Assembly: GCF_009765785.1 (NCBI RefSeq)
Contig: NZ_LMUT01000002.1
Span: 173,783 to 237,782 of the forward strand
Reading direction: 5' to 3'
DNA: 64,000 nt
Origin: Granulicella sp. L46
GTDB taxonomy: Bacteria > Acidobacteriota > Terriglobia > Terriglobales > Acidobacteriaceae
The translations under genes and the position numbers were made by a program. Below, one piece after another: positions 7,001-15,539 of this stretch. The notes beneath the pieces were generated by a model. That model was not told the DNA's origin. It did no database searches and saw nothing but the letters and a program-made list of their open reading frames with translations. How positions within the stretch are numbered: position 1 is the stretch's first letter; every line of letters begins with the position of its first letter.

Positions 7001-10000
7001 TAGGCAAGCTCCGCATTCGGGTTGATGACGCCAGCGGTATACGTTGTTCGCGGGCGGTAGTTCAGATCTGCAAGCACCTGGTAGTCGCGCTCTTCGGCCT
7101 TGCGTTGCACCACGCGCGACTTCGGATCATTCAAGTTGCCGAAGACGATTGCATCGGTCGGGCACGCCTGCTGGCACGCCGTCAAAATCTCTCCATCCTC
7201 AATCGCGCGATTGTTCTTATCGGCCTCAATCTTCACCGCCTCGATGCGCTGGATGCAGTAGCTGCACTTCTCCATCACACCGCGCGACCGCACCGACACA
7301 TCCGGATTGCGCATGAACTTCAAGCTCTCCGTGTCGTAATCGGAGTACAGCAGGAAGTTAAACCGGCGCACCTTGTACGGGCAATTATTCGAGCAATACC
7401 TCGTCCCAACGCAACGGTTATAAACCATCGTGTTGATGCCTTCAGGCGTGTGTACCGTCGCGCCCACCGGGCAAACCTGTTCGCAGCCCGCGCTCTCGCA
7501 GTGCTGGCAGAGCATCGGCTGAAAGTGTGCCGACGGCGCATGCAGATCGCCTTCAAAATACGTATCGATGCGCATCCATTGCATGATGCGGCCAATCTTC
7601 ACCTGCTCGCGACCGACGACCGCAATGTTGTTCTCCGCATAGCAGCTCACCACGCACGCGTTGCAGCCCACGCAGGAGTTCAGATCAATCGACATCCCCC
7701 ACTTGTTCTGCAGCACCTTGCCCGCGCTGACCTCTTCGATATGGTCATAACGCCAGTTGTCCGGCCAGAAACTCTCCTCGTGAGGAACTGCTTCGCCTTG
7801 CGGGTTATATCCAACCTTGTTCACCAGCGTGCCATTCGAATCCTTCGTGCCCGTGTGAGCGAAGTCAGGATTCTTCATCGCCTCTTCGTAGGTCGCGTAG
7901 CGGATGATCGATCGCTCCATCGCCTCGTGTCCCGCCAGCGAGTACGTGCCATCCTTGTCCGACAACGGATGCTCGAGATCGCGCTGCGCATACGCCCCGC
8001 GATGTTCGATGTTATGCACCTTCGTGACGCACAGATCGTACGTTCCGTGACCGCGCGCGATCGTCAAACCACTGGCAGAGAGTGGCCCATCGGTCGTCCG
8101 CAGTGAATACGCATTGAACCCGACACCAGCGGCCACACGTCCGGCTTCCGCACGCCGGCCCGATCCCAGCTGCACCGTCACCACATCGTTCGGATGTCCA
8201 GGCGACATCAGCACCGGCGTAATAATCTTGCGGCCGTTGAGCGTCAGCTCAATCGCCTCATTCTCCTCAATGCCCAGCTTGCCCATCAGGTCCATGTTCA
8301 TGAGCGCGGCGTTATCCCAGCTCATGCTCGTCACCTGACGAGGCAGCTCCTGCAGCCAGCCATTATTCGCATAGCGGCCGTCATACACCGAAGAATCTGG
8401 CTTGAAGCTGATTTCGATCCCGGTGCCCGCCGTCGCTGGAGTTGTCGTTCCGCCCTTCGGCGCGCCCAGCGTCTTCGGCGTAAACGCCGTGTTCGCAACC
8501 CAGCCATCATGCAGCGCCTTGCGCCACGCCAGTTCGAATGGAGTGTTGGCGGCAGCCAGACCCAGCGCAGCCTTCGACGCTTGATCCGGAGACACGCTCG
8601 TCGCGCCCTTCGCCGCACCCGCCGCCGGAGCAGCAGCACTTGTTGCCGCCGCACCTCCGCCCGTCAGATACGTCTTCGCATTCGCCAGCACCACGTCGTA
8701 TGCGCTCACCGAAGGATCCAGCAGCGTCTGCAACACGTCATGCGCGCTCTTGCCCGCATACAGCGGCTCAATCATCGGCTGCACAATCGAGATCGTCCCG
8801 TCATACGCACGCGCGTCCGACCAGCTCTCCAGGTAATGCGCCTTGTTGATGTGCCACGTCGAGTAGAAGCCCGTCTCATCGACATGCGAACCCAGGTGCA
8901 CCGAGTTCGGCACCTTATTGAACGCAACCTCAAACGCCAGGTCTACCGGAGCGTTGTACAGCGGGTTGACGCCCAGCATCACCAGCCACTGCACCTTGCC
9001 CGCGTTCATGTCCGCAACCAGCGCCTTCAGGTCCGATACATGCTCGCTCGGCATCGGCACCACTGTCTCCGTGTAGAAGACCGTCTTGCCAACCGCTCCC
9101 TGCGATCCATTCACCGTCAGCGCGGCCGCGTGCGCCGCCTGCGAGCTTCCCGGCCCAACGATGACCGCAAACCGTCCACCCGATTTCTTGATGTCCGCTG
9201 TGACAGCAGCCAGAAACTTCTGTGCCTCAGGATTGCTCAGCGTCGAGTTTCCACCCGTCAGCGCATTCGCAAATTGGTCAATCTCGCTAGGCTTCAGCGC
9301 CAACCGGTGCTCCGCCTTGAAGCCCGTCACCGTCGGCGCAGTCTCTACGACGTACAGCCGGTTCATCGGCTTATCTTTATCGAACCGGTGCCGCTCCGCC
9401 CACGCAGCCGACATCGGCAGGAATCCCGGGAACCCAATCCCACCAAGGAAATCCGCGTCGAGCGCGAGAATTACATCCGCATCCTCGAGCTTGTATTGCG
9501 TGTCGTAATAATCACCAAACGCAGCCTTCGACGCAGCGCGTCCCGCATCCTGGTTCACCGGCTCATACTGCACCAGCTTCGCCTGCGGATACTTCGCCTG
9601 CACCGCTTTCCACTGCCCGGCCAGCGTTGGCGACGTGACGGTCTCGGACAGGAACACCACGCCCTCACCCGTCTTCGTCCCAGCAACCGCCTTCGCAAAC
9701 TGCTCCTGGAATTCATTGAAGCCCGCCTGCTCGCCGCGGAAGCGCGGGAACTGCGAACGGTCGGGATCATACAAATCCAGCAACGACGCCTGCGTAAATC
9801 CGTCCGACTTACCCTTCACAATCGGGTGTTCCGGATTGCCCTCAAGCTTGATCGGCCTGAACGCATCCGACTTCACCAGCACCGGGATCGCGCCTGTCGG
9901 AAACGGATGCGCCGTAGCAAAGAACATCGGCTTGCCCAGCACCAAATCTTCCGGCTGCTTCACGTACGGAAAGATCTGCTCATCCGGCTGCTTGGTGCAA

Positions 10001-10299
10001 CCCGCCAACCCCGCCAACGCAAAACTCGCGCCCATCACCTTCAGGAATCCACGCCGCGAAACAGAATCGACCCACTCACCGGCCGAAGCCTGCCGAGGAA
10101 ACTCCTCCTGCATCAACTCCTGAAACGCCGGCGTATCGGCCAACTCATCCAGGCTCTTCCAATAGCGCTTACCGCTCTTGCCGTCGAGCTTCGCCCGCAC
10201 CTCGGCCAAAGTCATCTTCGCCGGCGCAATCGCCGTCACCACCTGCGCCTGTTTCTCTCCTGCCATCGCCTGCTCGATTTCCATTCGTGTCTCGTTCAT
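7000..10299 (-). CDS. actB: Alternative complex III iron-sulfur / molybdopterin-like subunit ActB
   Basis: ActB takes electrons from quinol and passes them through iron-sulfur clusters to the haem subunits. The chosen ATG (10299) overlaps the actA stop as ATGA and gives 1,099 residues. An N-terminal segment (YWKSLDELADTPAFQELM) is followed by a twin-arginine signal (SRRGFLKVMGASFALAGLAGC) near residue 85-105, so export is by Tat. The middle is a molybdopterin-oxidoreductase-like domain that in this family binds no cofactor. The C-terminal quarter is ferredoxin-like: CVGCNACVVSC, CQHCESAGCEQVCPVGA, CVGTRYCSNNCPYKVRRF and CSYCIQRIE with CQQACPTDA. That is enough cysteines for three 4Fe-4S clusters and one 3Fe-4S cluster. 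Ala/Gly-rich linkers near residue 560 are lineage-specific. Confidence 0.96.
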   Translation of the reverse strand: MNETRMEIEQAMAGEKQAQVVTAIAPAKMTLAEVRAKLDGKSGKRYWKSLDELADTPAFQELMQEEFPRQASAGEWVDSVSRRGFLKVMGASFALAGLAGCTKQPDEQIFPYVKQPEDLVLGKPMFFATAHPFPTGAIPVLVKSDAFRPIKLEGNPEHPIVKGKSDGFTQASLLDLYDPDRSQFPRFRGEQAGFNEFQEQFAKAVAGTKTGEGVVFLSETVTSPTLAGQWKAVQAKYPQAKLVQYEPVNQDAGRAASKAAFGDYYDTQYKLEDADVILALDADFLGGIGFPGFLPMSAAWAERHRFDKDKPMNRLYVVETAPTVTGFKAEHRLALKPSEIDQFANALTGGNSTLSNPEAQKFLAAVTADIKKSGGRFAVIVGPGSSQAAHAAALTVNGSQGAVGKTVFYTETVVPMPSEHVSDLKALVADMNAGKVQWLVMLGVNPLYNAPVDLAFEVAFNKVPNSVHLGSHVDETGFYSTWHINKAHYLESWSDARAYDGTISIVQPMIEPLYAGKSAHDVLQTLLDPSVSAYDVVLANAKTYLTGGGAAATSAAAPAAGAAKGATSVSPDQASKAALGLAAANTPFELAWRKALHDGWVANTAFTPKTLGAPKGGTTTPATAGTGIEISFKPDSSVYDGRYANNGWLQELPRQVTSMSWDNAALMNMDLMGKLGIEENEAIELTLNGRKIITPVLMSPGHPNDVVTVQLGSGRRAEAGRVAAGVGFNAYSLRTTDGPLSASGLTIARGHGTYDLCVTKVHNIEHRGAYAQRDLEHPLSDKDGTYSLAGHEAMERSIIRYATYEEAMKNPDFAHTGTKDSNGTLVNKVGYNPQGEAVPHEESFWPDNWRYDHIEEVSAGKVLQNKWGMSIDLNSCVGCNACVVSCYAENNIAVVGREQVKIGRIMQWMRIDTYFEGDLHAPSAHFQPMLCQHCESAGCEQVCPVGATVHTPEGINTMVYNRCVGTRYCSNNCPYKVRRFNFLLYSDYDTESLKFMRNPDVSVRSRGVMEKCSYCIQRIEAVKIEADKNNRAIEDGEILTACQQACPTDAIVFGNLNDPKSRVVQRKAEERDYQVLADLNYRPRTTYTAGVINPNAELA

Positions 10300-11162
10300 C
10301 GGTGGCACACCTCACAGCTGGACAGCTCGTTGGCCGTGCGAATGTGGTACTGCTTCATCAAATAATGTCCCAGCTCTTCCTGGCTGGTGAACTTCACGTA
10401 ATTGATCGGCATGGGAATAACTGGAGCGTTCGCGACCGTCTGTACGCCGCCGGGCCCGGTGGGAATCCCAACCGGATTCGTCATTTGCGCCAGGTGCGGA
10501 TTGTTTGACGCCGGATCGCTGTTCACGCATCCCAGCTGCTGTGCCGTCGGCCCCGACGTTCCGTTCGGTGCGCACCACACCGGCTTGTCCGTCGAAGGCG
10601 CGGCCCACGCCATGTTGTAGATCTCGGAGGTCGGCCGCAAATTCACCGAAGGATTGCGATGGCAGTTCAAACACCACTCCATCTGCAGCGAATTCTGCTC
10701 ATACATCAGCGGCATCTCGTCCACGCGTCCATGACAACTCGCGCAGCCAATGCCCTTGTTCACATGAATCTCATGATTGAAATACACAAAGTCCGGCAGG
10801 TCATGCACCTTGATCCACTGCAACGACGCCCCTGTCGCCCAGCTCTGCCGCACCGGCTCCAACAACTGCGCATTCGTCCAGATCTGCGAATGGCAATTCA
10901 TACAAGTCTTCGTCGGCGGGATGCCCGCGTACGAGCTCTTCTCCACCGACACATGACAATACTGACACTGCAGCCCCAGCCCTTCGACATGGTGCTTGTG
11001 GCTGAAAGGTACCGGCTGGTCCGGACGCTGTCCTTGCCTGGTCACCCACGGCGACCGCTGCAAGCTGTTCAGCGTCACCCCGAGTGCGATGACAATCAAG
11101 CCCGACAGCACCAGGCTTGCGCGAGCCAGGGCATTTGAGCTGCGGTCAAATACTTGCGCCAT
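10296..11162 (-). CDS. actA: Alternative complex III pentahaem cytochrome c subunit ActA
   Basis: ActA is the multihaem cytochrome that accepts electrons from ActB and passes them towards the oxidase. The 288-residue product has one N-terminal membrane helix (about 15-33, LVLSGLIVIALGVTL) that works as anchor or signal. Five CxxCH sites are present: CQYCH, CMNCH, CASCH, CLNCH and CEVCH, the last at the extreme C-terminus. Extra histidines such as HEIHVNKG provide distal ligands. It is the first gene of the operon. The promoter region upstream carries a CRP/FNR-type palindrome (separate entry). Confidence 0.95.
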   Translation of the reverse strand: MAQVFDRSSNALARASLVLSGLIVIALGVTLNSLQRSPWVTRQGQRPDQPVPFSHKHHVEGLGLQCQYCHVSVEKSSYAGIPPTKTCMNCHSQIWTNAQLLEPVRQSWATGASLQWIKVHDLPDFVYFNHEIHVNKGIGCASCHGRVDEMPLMYEQNSLQMEWCLNCHRNPSVNLRPTSEIYNMAWAAPSTDKPVWCAPNGTSGPTAQQLGCVNSDPASNNPHLAQMTNPVGIPTGPGGVQTVANAPVIPMPINYVKFTSQEELGHYLMKQYHIRTANELSSCEVCHR

Positions 11163-11285
11163 GAATCCGTTCCTGCTTCCTCTGCGTCAGAAAACCACTG
11201 TTGAGGTTGATGACTTCGTCTTTGCGGGTGGGCTACTGCGACTCATATCGGCCGAGATTTGTACTGCCTGCGGCCACTAGTTTTT

Positions 11286-11334
11286 TCAAAATTTGAGTAT
11301 AGCAGCCGCAAATAAAAGATGTGACCTCTATCAC
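11286..11334 (-). promoter_or_regulatory. Putative actA promoter with CRP/FNR-type site
   Basis: A TGTGA-N6-TCACT dyad (core GTGACCTCTATCAC, 11321-11334) matches the consensus shared by CRP- and FNR-family regulators. On the minus strand an extended -10 element, TG-C-TATACT, occupies 11296-11304. The palindrome centre (11327.5) lies about 26 bases upstream of the -10 hexamer, close to but 2-3 bases short of the usual -41.5 activator position. This predicts a 5' leader of roughly 125 bases before actA. A second small dyad, TCAAAATTTGA, covers 11286-11296 near the predicted start. The bases are read directly; the function is inferred. Confidence 0.5.
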
Positions 11335-11528
11335 TTCACGTCGATCAGAACTGAGCAAATTTGGTCGCTTATCGATCAAACATTGCGCCCCATCCAAGTT
11401 TTTCTTATCCTTTCTTACCCCACGCACACCCCCCGCACCTACTTCATAACGTCCTCCCTCGCGCAGAAGTTTCATCACACTCCCTCGTTTCGTCCCACCC
11501 ACCCGCGCTCTCGCCTATCATTCTCCAC

Positions 11529-12245
11529 ATGCCCCGCCGCACCGGTCCCACCCGCAAGCTCCCCTATGATCCCGTCGAGGCTGCCGCCGCCCTCTCCGCC
11601 GCCGACCCCAAACTCGCCCGGCTCATTGACCGCGCCGGCCCCCCAACGTTTCGCCTCGCCGCCAACCAGTCCCCCTTCGAAGCCCTCACCGAATCCATCA
11701 TCTATCAGCAGCTTCACGGCAAAGCCGCCGCCGCCATCCACGCCCGCCTGATCGCCGGCTTCCAGCCAATGCCCACACTCTCGCCCATCCACCCCACTCC
11801 CCAGCAGATCCTTGACGCCCCCACCCAGGAACTCCGCGCTGCCGGCCTTTCCGCCAACAAGACCCTCGCCCTCCGCGACCTCGCCGCCAAAACCCTCGAC
11901 GGCACCGTCCCCACCCTGGCCCGCATTCGCCGCATGTCCGACCAGGCCATCATCGACCACCTCACCCAGGTCAGGGGCATCGGCAAGTGGACCGTCGAGA
12001 TGATGCTCATCTTCCGCCTCGGCCGCCCCGACGTCTTTCCCACCACCGACTACGGCGTCCGAAAAGGCTTCGCCCTCACCTTCCAGGGCCTCAAGCCCTC
12101 CGCCAAGGTCACCCCAGACCTCTTACCGAAGCCCGACGTCATGGAGCGCCGCGCAAAGAAATGGATTCCCTGGCGCTCCGTCGCCAGCTGGTACCTCTGG
12201 CGGGCCTGCGACCTCGCCGCAGGCAAGCCGCAGCAACCGGAATAA
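11529..12245 (+). CDS. DNA-3-methyladenine glycosylase II-like base-excision enzyme (HhH-GPD)
   Basis: AlkA-type glycosylases remove alkylated purines to start base-excision repair. The frame is open upstream, but only from MPRRTGPTRK (ATG at 11529) does the sequence look like protein, giving 238 residues. The helix-hairpin-helix reads LTQVRGIGKWTVEMMLIF and the catalytic Asp is in FPTTDYGVRKG. A helix typical of the family, ALTESIIYQQLHGKAA, precedes it. The C-terminus (RSVASWYLWRACD) matches the family end. No Shine-Dalgarno is visible; instead a -10-like TATCAT (11516-11521) ends 7 bases before the ATG, so the message may be leaderless. The length suits the short bacterial form without the AlkA N-terminal TBP-like domain. 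Confidence 0.9.
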   Translation: MPRRTGPTRKLPYDPVEAAAALSAADPKLARLIDRAGPPTFRLAANQSPFEALTESIIYQQLHGKAAAAIHARLIAGFQPMPTLSPIHPTPQQILDAPTQELRAAGLSANKTLALRDLAAKTLDGTVPTLARIRRMSDQAIIDHLTQVRGIGKWTVEMMLIFRLGRPDVFPTTDYGVRKGFALTFQGLKPSAKVTPDLLPKPDVMERRAKKWIPWRSVASWYLWRACDLAAGKPQQPE

Positions 12246-12316
12246 CATCCCCCACCGTACCCCCGCACCTTCAAGCCTCAACTGTTTAGTTTCATAGGCG
12301 ATAATGGGGTCAACCT

Positions 12317-13660
12317 ATGCAGCGAGTCGCCTCAAAGAGCCTTGTCCGCATCGCCGCGTCCCTAACCCTTCTCATCCTGCTCCTGCTGGCCGGCAGTGAG
12401 CTGATCAAGGGCCTGGGCCCGCCCGACCAGGTGGACTTCAGAGTGTACCTCACGGCTGCCGAGCTGGTTCGCGAGCACAAGGGCGTCCAAATCTACAGTG
12501 ACGCCGACACCGGCCAGAACCCCCAGATGCGTTTCGCCACCCCGGGCAGCACATTCCAGCAGACAGCCGCGAGTATCGGCATCCCTCAAGTACGCCTCTA
12601 CGTCTATCCGCCCACCCTCGCCGACCTGCTCGTCCCCTTTACCTTCCTCTCGCTGCAACAAGCCAGCGACGCATGGCTCGCCTTCAATATTCTGGCCATC
12701 CTTGGCGCCGCCATGCTGCTCACATGGATGCTCTACGACTCTGTCTTTCACGTAGCCTGCATCGGTTTCTTCATCGGCATCCTATGTTTCCGCGCCAACG
12801 GATGGGCCTTTGGCCAGGGCCAGATCTCGAGCGTCCTGCTCCTGCTTTGGACCGCCGGCATCACCTGCTACGTCAAGGGGTTCAAGCGCACGTCTGCAGC
12901 TGCCTTCGCGCTCGCGACCGCCATCAAGCTCACGCCGCTGCTCGTGCTTCTCCCCTTCCTCGTCTGGCGCGAAAGTCGCTGGGTCCGCTGGTTTGCCCTC
13001 TCGCTCGCCGTCATCTGCGTCATCCTCTGCCTGGTCAACGGCCCTCAGTCCCTGCTCGACTACACGCTGCACGTCATGCCCCCGATGTCCGCCGGATTCA
13101 TCTCGGCCTCCAACGTCTCCCTGCCCTCAGGCTTGCAGCAGCTCTACCTCGGCCTTACCGGCAAAGACTTCACCGCGGAAAACGCGTTCATTCCACACGC
13201 AGTCATCTTCGGTTCCAAGCTCATCGCCGGTGTCATCATGCTCCTCACCCTTATCGGCATCTACCGGCTTGGGCCCCTTCGCTCCATCATGGACCGCGCG
13301 AAGATTCTCGCGCTCATCGCCCTCCTCTCGCTCTACTGTTCCCCTGTCGCCTGGCGCAGCGCCTACGGCATCGTCTTTCTCGCAGCCTTCTTCCTTTGGA
13401 AGGAAGCCTTCGACCGCGGCATTTCTACGCTCGAGCTACTGCTGCTGGTCCTTTGCACCCTCGAGTTCAGCTTCTTCTTCGACACCCTCTTTCTCCGTTT
13501 CACACACGGAGTCCTCCTGTCCGCGACAGCGCTCCTCGCCCCTGCCTCCGGCTGCCTGCTGATCTTCTACACGCTCCGCAAGATGCGCCTGTCCGAGCAT
13601 CCTCCGCACTCCATCCCCATCGTTCACTCGCTCCACCCGCAGCTCCACGAAAGCGCCTGA
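12317..13660 (+). CDS. Membrane glycosyltransferase-like protein, GT87/DUF2029 family
   Basis: This 447-residue protein has about ten membrane helices. Members of this GT-C family (for example mycobacterial PimE) transfer mannose or other sugars from polyprenyl-phosphate donors on the outer face of the membrane. An early extracytoplasmic loop carries the acidic motif VDFRVYLTAAELV, equivalent to the GT-C catalytic Asp region, followed by the family-like VYPPTLADLLVPF and FGQGQISSVLLLLW. A -10-like GATAAT (12300-12305) and GGGG lie just upstream of the ATG. Four GT-C-like genes follow on the same strand, so it may belong to a cell-surface glycan or glycolipid locus. Donor and acceptor cannot be told from sequence. 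Confidence 0.8.
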   Translation: MQRVASKSLVRIAASLTLLILLLLAGSELIKGLGPPDQVDFRVYLTAAELVREHKGVQIYSDADTGQNPQMRFATPGSTFQQTAASIGIPQVRLYVYPPTLADLLVPFTFLSLQQASDAWLAFNILAILGAAMLLTWMLYDSVFHVACIGFFIGILCFRANGWAFGQGQISSVLLLLWTAGITCYVKGFKRTSAAAFALATAIKLTPLLVLLPFLVWRESRWVRWFALSLAVICVILCLVNGPQSLLDYTLHVMPPMSAGFISASNVSLPSGLQQLYLGLTGKDFTAENAFIPHAVIFGSKLIAGVIMLLTLIGIYRLGPLRSIMDRAKILALIALLSLYCSPVAWRSAYGIVFLAAFFLWKEAFDRGISTLELLLLVLCTLEFSFFFDTLFLRFTHGVLLSATALLAPASGCLLIFYTLRKMRLSEHPPHSIPIVHSLHPQLHESA

Positions 13661-13724
13661 CCAAACCAGCACACCTGCCTTCCGCGGGACGCATCACGGG
13701 AACGCACATAACAGAGGGGGTTCT

Positions 13725-15458
13725 TTGCACGTTATCCGGAGATTCCGCATCCACGCCATCTTCTGCGCCCTGGCCGTACTCCTCTGCGAGCTCATCAGCC
13801 ATCCATTCGCCGAAATGGGCATCTCCGACGACGGTCCCTACGTCGTGATGGCCCACACCCTCGCCGCCACCGGCCACATCCTCTACACGGGCTGGGCCGC
13901 ACCGATGCTTGTCTGGCAGCTCATCCTCGCCGCCGCCTTCGTCAAGCTCTTCGGCTTCTCCTACTCCGCCGTCCGCATGAGCACCATCCTCATTGCTATC
14001 GTCATGGCCTTCGTCCTGCAGCGAATACTAGTTCGCGCCAACATCTCCGAGCGCAATGCCACATTCGGCACTCTCGCCCTCGTACTCTCGCCCCTCTACC
14101 TCGTCCTCTCCGCTACCTTCCTTACCGACATCACCGGCCTCTTCGCCATCGTCATCTGTCTCTACGGCTGCCTGCGCGCACTGCAATCCGCAACTGATCG
14201 TAGTGCCATCGCCTGGCTCGTCTTCGCCGTGATCACGAACGCCATCTTCGGAACCTCCCGTCAGATCGCATGGCTCGGCATTCTCGTTATGCTGCCGTCC
14301 ACCCTCTGGCTGCTTCGCTCGCGCCGCCGAGTGTTCATCGCCGGAGCCATCACCACACTCGGCGGTGTTCTCTTCATCGCCGTTTGCCTGCAATGGCTCA
14401 AACACCAGCCTTATTCCATACCAGAGCACCTGCTTCCCACCGTCTTTCCCGTCGCGCATACCCTGGGCGAATTCGTTCACACCCTCCTCGACATCCCGTT
14501 CCTTCTTCTCCCTCTCTTCGCGCTTTTTCTTCCCCAGATCCGCAAGAGCCGACCACGCGTCCTCGCAATCATCACCGCCATCTCACTGGTTTATCTCCTA
14601 CTCGCCTTTCACTTGCGCTATACGCATCCAGACTTCCTGCTCGAGCCAACTGCAGGCGCTCGCGGCGGGTGGGTCGGCATTCACGGCATTCATGAGGGAA
14701 CAGACTTGCAGGGCACCCCTCCCCTCTTCCTTCACACCGGCCTGCAAATCCTGATCACCATCGTCTCCATCGGAGGCCTCCTCGGCCTTTTCGCATCCTT
14801 TACCCACTCGCGTACCTCGGAGCTGCCTTCCCCCACTGACTCTCACCCCGGTGTGTCCTGGAAGCAACTCGCCATCCTTCTCGGTCCATACACGCTTGCC
14901 TACACCGTGCTTCTCATACCTCGCGCCACGAACCTGCTCTTTGACCGCTACATGTTGAGTCCACTGGTCGTCATCGTGCTTTGTCTTGTCCGTTACTACC
15001 AGGACAAGATCAATCCGCGCGTTCCCATCGTTGGCGTTCTGCTCGTCGGGGTCATGGCGGCTTTCGGCGTCGTCCTCACCCACAACACATTTGCCTTCTA
15101 TCGTGCCCGTGTAGCTCTCGCCGCCGAACTCCATTCCGCCGGCATTCCCGATACCTCAGTCGACAACGGCTGGGAACACAATTTCGACGTCGAGCTTCAG
15201 CACTCGAATCACATCAACGAAGAAGAGATTGTGCTCCCCGCCGGTGCGTATATCCCAACGCCACCACCGCCGCCCAGCGCCTGCCACGCCTTCTGGTACG
15301 ACTACACGCCACACATCCATCCTCTCTACGGCATCTCCTTCGATCCCAACGCCTGCTATGGTCCCGCATCCTTCGCACCGATGCACTACTCCCGTTGGTT
15401 GACGCGCACGCCAGGCACGCTCTACGTCGTCCGCTACACACCACCTTCCCATCCATGA
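13725..15458 (+). CDS. GT-C-like multispan membrane protein, tandem paralog 1 of 4
   Basis: The 577-residue product has about 12 membrane helices and a C-terminal extracytoplasmic domain. Its N-terminus has the GT-C-like acidic loop MGISDDGPYVVMAHTLAATG after the first helix, as in ArnT/PMT/GT39-related transferases. The start is TTG (13725), preceded by AGAGGGGG at 4 bases; the same RFRI start is conserved in the other three copies. The C-terminal domain has two cysteines conserved in all four paralogs (SACHAFWYDYTPHI and FDPNACYGPA), a probable disulfide in the periplasm. It lies 64 bases after the GT87 gene and may be transcribed with it. Activity on a lipid-linked sugar is inferred only from the fold-like pattern. 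Confidence 0.75.
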   Translation: MHVIRRFRIHAIFCALAVLLCELISHPFAEMGISDDGPYVVMAHTLAATGHILYTGWAAPMLVWQLILAAAFVKLFGFSYSAVRMSTILIAIVMAFVLQRILVRANISERNATFGTLALVLSPLYLVLSATFLTDITGLFAIVICLYGCLRALQSATDRSAIAWLVFAVITNAIFGTSRQIAWLGILVMLPSTLWLLRSRRRVFIAGAITTLGGVLFIAVCLQWLKHQPYSIPEHLLPTVFPVAHTLGEFVHTLLDIPFLLLPLFALFLPQIRKSRPRVLAIITAISLVYLLLAFHLRYTHPDFLLEPTAGARGGWVGIHGIHEGTDLQGTPPLFLHTGLQILITIVSIGGLLGLFASFTHSRTSELPSPTDSHPGVSWKQLAILLGPYTLAYTVLLIPRATNLLFDRYMLSPLVVIVLCLVRYYQDKINPRVPIVGVLLVGVMAAFGVVLTHNTFAFYRARVALAAELHSAGIPDTSVDNGWEHNFDVELQHSNHINEEEIVLPAGAYIPTPPPPPSACHAFWYDYTPHIHPLYGISFDPNACYGPASFAPMHYSRWLTRTPGTLYVVRYTPPSHP

Positions 15459-15462
15459 CCGG

Positions 15463-15472
15463 TTGCTATCCT
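15463..15472 (+). promoter_or_regulatory. Repeated extended -10-like element TTGCTATCCT, copy 1
   Basis: TTGCTATCCT can be read as an extended -10 (TG-C-TATCCT). It lies 4 bases after the stop of paralog 1 and 67 bases before the TTG start of paralog 2. An ATG follows 8 bases downstream and opens an eight-codon ORF including the stop (MQPSHIA, 15481-15504). The identical decamer follows each of the four paralogs. The promoter function is inferred. Confidence 0.45.
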
Positions 15473-15539
15473 GTAAGCGCGATGCAGCCCTCCCACATCG
15501 CTTGATCCGCGCAAACCTTCAACCTTGCCAGGAGGCTCA

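Noticed and set aside
8194..10365. A 723-codon plus-strand frame opposite actB
   Set aside because: Same reason: antisense to a gene with twin-Arg signal and all four iron-sulfur motifs.
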